Source: Candidatus Dojkabacteria bacterium
GTDB lineage: Bacteria; Patescibacteriota; Dojkabacteria; J137
Direction: 5' to 3'
Assembly: GCA_020429545.1 (NCBI GenBank)
Contig: JAGQLF010000006.1
Coordinates: forward strand, 1 to 23,497
DNA: 23,497 bases
Below are positions 21,022 through 23,497 of the stretch, in pieces. Both the position numbers and the translations under genes were made by a program. Under the pieces are notes generated by a model. That model was given only the letters and a program-made list of their open reading frames with translations. It ran no database searches and was not told where the DNA came from. Each line of letters starts with the position of its first letter. The stretch's first letter is position 1.

Positions 21022-21030
21022 TATAATTAC
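21022..21030 (+). promoter_or_regulatory. -10 box of the 187-aa gene
   Basis: TATAAT (21022-21027) preceded by TTG and followed by TAC and an ATG at 21031. That ATG is in frame with the gene but hits TAA after seven codons. Transcription from about 21034 would leave a ~30-nt leader before GTG 21064. Confidence 0.5.
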
Positions 21031-21063
21031 ATGTCAAATTTACTTATCTGTTAAAGAAAAATC

Positions 21064-21627
21064 GTGTTTCCAAATCTAACATTAAGACTAAAAAATAGCA
21101 TCCCTGAAATTATTTTCTTCCCTGAAGAAGGTATGAGCAGAGTATTAACACTAAAAGAGGAGAATATTGAACATATTATGCTTAAAATGGCTGGTTTCTT
21201 AGAATTAGAAAACGAGATTAAAGATTCAGAAGAACCTAACATGGCATATATTCTTAAGCTAGCAGAACTTGGTGATGAAAGAGTAATTGAAACTGTTCCA
21301 GCAATGGATAAATATAAAAATGAGTTTGGATTGGAAGACTTTTTAAAAATACAGCTAGATAAGGCGCTTGAAGAGAGAGATGATTTTTCTGAATATGGCG
21401 AAATCAGTGATGAAGTTAGAACAGAGCTAAATAGAAATCAGAATATTGATATATTTGCATCACTAATGGAGATAATGATTAATACCATAATTGCAAAATC
21501 ACTTTTATATTCTTCAGATTTAGGAATTGGAAAAATTCGACTTGAAGATGAAGATGGATTTGTAAGATTACAACAAAAAATGGCAAGTGAATTGAGTAAG
21601 ATGGGCATAGAACTTATTATAGAATAA
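21064..21627 (+). CDS. Hypothetical acidic protein, 187 aa
   Basis: Not recognised. The chain is acidic and mostly helical, without signal or membrane segments: an N-terminal strand-like PNLTLRLKNSIPEIIFFPEEG, then long helices with many Glu and Asp, and a hydrophobic helix IFASLMEIMINTIIAKSLL near 130-150. GTG 21064 is the first possible start after an in-frame TAA at 21052-21054. AAAGAAAA just before it is at most a weak ribosome site. An upstream in-frame ATG at 21031, close to the promoter, is cut off by that TAA, so the original start may have been lost. The next internal choice is ATG 21133. It is followed after 13 nt by another unknown gene. Confidence 0.7.
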   Translation: MFPNLTLRLKNSIPEIIFFPEEGMSRVLTLKEENIEHIMLKMAGFLELENEIKDSEEPNMAYILKLAELGDERVIETVPAMDKYKNEFGLEDFLKIQLDKALEERDDFSEYGEISDEVRTELNRNQNIDIFASLMEIMINTIIAKSLLYSSDLGIGKIRLEDEDGFVRLQQKMASELSKMGIELIIE

Positions 21628-21640
21628 TTCAAATAGTTTT

Positions 21641-22039
21641 ATGATAAATACCATATTTAATTTAATAATAAAAATATCTTCGCCTTTAATAAATTTTTTC
21701 TATAGTCCAGTTAAAGAGTATTCTACTTTAAAAAATAAAATTAAATTTGATCTAAAGTATTATTCTAATATTATCCTTAATTATGGTTTCGACAACGAAA
21801 CTATAAATAAAGTAACAGACATATTTAGAAAACATGCAGTAAACTTGGAACTTATTTATATGAATATACCTTCAAGAAAACTTCTTTCTAAGTATAGGAT
21901 GATTGAGCAACACAGTAATGTTATTGAAGCATCAACGAATTTGATGGGATTATCTAATAGTGCTGGTAGAGACAAGGATGGATTTTATCGTGTTGAAGAA
22001 AGAGTAGAAAAGATTAAAAGTCTACTTAATCTAAATTAG
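21641..22039 (+). CDS. Hypothetical protein with hydrophobic N-terminus, 132 aa
   Basis: Not recognised. The first ~20 residues (MINTIFNLIIKISSPLINFF) form a hydrophobic or amphipathic helix that could anchor the protein peripherally in the membrane. The rest is a basic helical domain with RKHAVNLELIYMNIPSRKLLSKYRM and a conserved-looking EASTNLMGLSNSAG turn. The A/S-x-x-L-x-x-L-S-N-S pattern recalls small proteobacterial hypothetical proteins, but this is only an impression. It starts 13 nt after the 187-aa gene, so they are probably one transcript. The 44 nt after its stop hold only AACTAACTACT-type low-complexity sequence. Confidence 0.65.
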   Translation: MINTIFNLIIKISSPLINFFYSPVKEYSTLKNKIKFDLKYYSNIILNYGFDNETINKVTDIFRKHAVNLELIYMNIPSRKLLSKYRMIEQHSNVIEASTNLMGLSNSAGRDKDGFYRVEERVEKIKSLLNLN

Positions 22040-22083
22040 TCACTAATATCTCTAACAACTAGAAACTCATAACTAACTACTAT

Positions 22084-23025
22084 TTAGACAAACTCAACAA
22101 CCTTTGACCGATATAATCCTTTTGCAATATTAAAAAATTCCTTTTGATCTCCTGTATCTATTTGCAATTTAGCAATTTTATATAGCCTAATAAGTAGATA
22201 AATGTCTACCATTGAGTCAAAAAAATCCTCAGTAAAGTGATTAGGAATAAGTTCACTATATTTTCCTGTAATAACTTTTATCAACTCCTCTTCTTCAATT
22301 ACGCTATCATACACAAATACTTCAGAAGCAATTTTTGTAAAAATAAAAAATGGATGACCTAAAAAAATTTTATCAGTTAAAAACATTTGGATTTTGTTTT
22401 CATGTACAAAAAATGAATTTTCAATGTTTACGTTTATAGAAGTTCTAAAAATATCAGAGGAAAGTCTTTCTATAAGTTGCTTCAACTGATTTTCGAGCAA
22501 AGAAATCATATCTAGATGAATTTGAATTGAATCGTATGATGTAATTTTTATTTGCGGATTCTCTTCAAAAAAACTTTTGGCTTTAGATAATTGTCTAACA
22601 ACTTTTTCACTGATTTGAGAGACAATGTAAGTATCCTTTGATAAAAACATTTCAGCTAAATACTCACCCTCATTTAATACCTCTTTCATTAATTCTAATA
22701 ATTCGGACAATTTAGTCTTTGTCAATGAAGTTGAATACAAGGACTGTAATGGAATAGTCTTATATAAAGCACAATATTTAGATTCATGAACTATAAAATC
22801 AGAACCGCTTACGCTTGTTACTACTTTTTGAGTTATTATTCCTTTATTATTTAAGTATGAAATAAACGCCTGCATTGCAGCTAGTTCTTGACCTGACGGT
22901 GCGCATAATAGAAAATATTGAACTTGTTTATGGTCAAAAGTGTATGTATCGACAGCATGTCTTGTTAATACTATATCGTCTGGGAAGTTATATGTTTCAC
23001 ACACAAAATCTTTTATTGCTTTCAT
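22084..23025 (-). CDS. Possible kinase-fold (aminoglycoside phosphotransferase-like) protein, 313 aa
   Basis: No secure family. The N-terminal ~110 residues follow the order of an APH/choline-kinase N-lobe: a strand pair KQVQYFLLCAP, a helix QELAAMQAFISYLNNKGI, then TQKVVTSVSGSDFIVHESKYCALYKTIP. The middle is helical, and the C-terminal part (FFIFTKIASEVFVYDSVI, then DIYLLIRLYKIAKLQIDTGD) could be the C-lobe. The catalytic HxDxxxxN and DxD of active kinases are not visible, so it may be degenerate or something else. ATG 23025 is preferred to an ATG 12 codons upstream because TACAAT lies seven bases before it. It sits 61 nt downstream of the reductase gene on the same strand. Confidence 0.65.
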   Translation of the reverse strand: MKAIKDFVCETYNFPDDIVLTRHAVDTYTFDHKQVQYFLLCAPSGQELAAMQAFISYLNNKGIITQKVVTSVSGSDFIVHESKYCALYKTIPLQSLYSTSLTKTKLSELLELMKEVLNEGEYLAEMFLSKDTYIVSQISEKVVRQLSKAKSFFEENPQIKITSYDSIQIHLDMISLLENQLKQLIERLSSDIFRTSINVNIENSFFVHENKIQMFLTDKIFLGHPFFIFTKIASEVFVYDSVIEEEELIKVITGKYSELIPNHFTEDFFDSMVDIYLLIRLYKIAKLQIDTGDQKEFFNIAKGLYRSKVVEFV

Positions 23026-23038
23026 GGGTAGTATTGTA
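23026..23038 (-). promoter_or_regulatory. Possible -10 box of the 313-aa gene
   Basis: Minus strand TACAAT followed by seven bases and ATG 23025. It is one base off consensus and lies in the gap after the reductase gene. Confidence 0.35.
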
Positions 23039-23086
23039 TATTCTGTGAAACAATTTGGCAAATCTATTTATACCTTCGTAAATAAT

Positions 23087-23497
23087 TTAGCCATAGTTTT
23101 CTTTATAAATATTCTTAACTCCTTTATTCTCTAGGATTTCTGACACTTGCACTATCATCTCATTTCTTCCACAAATATAAAAGTCTGAGTTTTTCCAATC
23201 TAAATCATTATCTTTAAGGTAACTAGTTACTCTTGAATTTATATCATTTAGATTAGTAATCTTAATATTTTCGTCAGAGATACATCTGATTACTTCTAAA
23301 TTACTAACCTCACTTAGAAATATTTGGGACAAATCTTCATCATAATTTTTTATTCCATAAATTAGCAAGATCTTTTCTTTTAATGACTTAATCATAGGAA
23401 TGAACGGTGCCAAGCCACTACCTGTTGCAATGAAAATTTTGTTATTTTCAGAAACTTTTATGCCGTAATTACCCATTGGTTCTGAGATCTCAAGCTC
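23087..23497 (-). CDS. Ferredoxin-NADP reductase-like protein, C-terminal part, cut by right edge
   Basis: The frame is open to the right edge (ELEISEPMGNYG precedes the internal ATG at 23476), so the gene continues outside. The visible ~136 residues are the NAD(P)-binding half of the FNR superfamily. They show a flavin-side EPMGNYG turn (usual GPxGxF), IFIATGSGLAPFIPMI (nucleotide-binding G-x-G-x-x-P), ILLIYGIKNYDEDL, FYICGRNEMI (usual C-G-P-x-x-M), and a final KNIYKENYG. Such modules move electrons between NAD(P)H and flavin. The electron acceptor and the FAD domain lie beyond the edge. Arg-Asn replaces Pro-rich residues after CG, a tolerable change. Confidence 0.88.
   Translation of the reverse strand, partial: ELEISEPMGNYGIKVSENNKIFIATGSGLAPFIPMIKSLKEKILLIYGIKNYDEDLSQIFLSEVSNLEVIRCISDENIKITNLNDINSRVTSYLKDNDLDWKNSDFYICGRNEMIVQVSEILENKGVKNIYKENYG

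Noticed and set aside
22040..22083. AACTAACTACT-type low-complexity stretch, similar to parts of 13600-13680
   Set aside because: The similarity is loose and compositional, and I cannot define repeat borders.
1..23497. CRISPR array or transposase gene
   Set aside because: No regularly spaced direct repeats and no transposase, integrase or Cas motifs were found on either strand.

Overview
The window looks like a piece of a low-GC bacterial chromosome from a reduced, Candidate Phyla Radiation (Patescibacteria)-type organism. The evidence is indirect. Genes are short and AT-rich. Shine-Dalgarno sequences are nearly absent. Many conserved housekeeping genes (lepA, prfB, mnmA, ssb, gpmI, tgt) are scattered among anchored or exported proteins of unknown function. 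RF2 is present and several genes end in TGA, so this is the standard code and not the UGA=Gly code of Gracilibacteria/Absconditabacteria. The phylum cannot be fixed from the sequence alone.

Layout. 1-2.4 kb (+): the end of lepA (EF4), an unknown helical protein, and prfB. 2.5-3.2 kb (-): a protein-L-isoaspartate methyltransferase-like gene. 3.3-7.9 kb (-): five consecutive genes for proteins with N-terminal membrane anchors, alternating dockerin-like and cohesin-like modules (dockerin, cohesin, Cys-rich+dockerin, Cys-rich+dockerin, cohesin). This is the most striking system in the window. 8.0-9.1 kb (-): mnmA. 9.2-10.1 kb (+): two unknown genes. 10.1-11.0 kb (-): a UvrB lacking its N-terminal motor half but with its own promoter and start. 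11.2-12.7 kb (+): ssb overlapping a membrane-anchored EEP-fold protein. 12.7-13.6 kb (-): a SpoU-type RNA methyltransferase and tRNA-Cys, separated by a repeat-rich stretch that holds a second copy of the tRNA 3' end. 13.7-16.1 kb (-): two single-pass membrane proteins. 16.2-17.8 kb: gpmI (-) divergent from a GNAT acetyltransferase (+). 18.6-20.9 kb (-): tgt, then a lipoprotein with a twin-arginine-like signal, then a decayed second copy of the tgt 3' end. 21.0-22.0 kb (+): two unknown genes. 22.1-23.5 kb (-): a possible kinase-fold protein and the C-terminal part of a ferredoxin reductase-like protein cut by the window edge.

Expression logic. At least seven genes have a TATAAT-type -10 box (often extended, TGnTATAAT) only 5-6 nt before the start codon, so transcription should start on or next to the first base of the codon: leaderless mRNAs. 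This also settles several starts. Short perfect palindromes of about 28 bp recur. Two lie in frame inside tgt and one lies directly upstream of the truncated uvrB, resembling the gene-invading palindromic elements of Rickettsia.

Two separate 3'-end duplications (tRNA-Cys and tgt) suggest past integration or recombination at gene ends.
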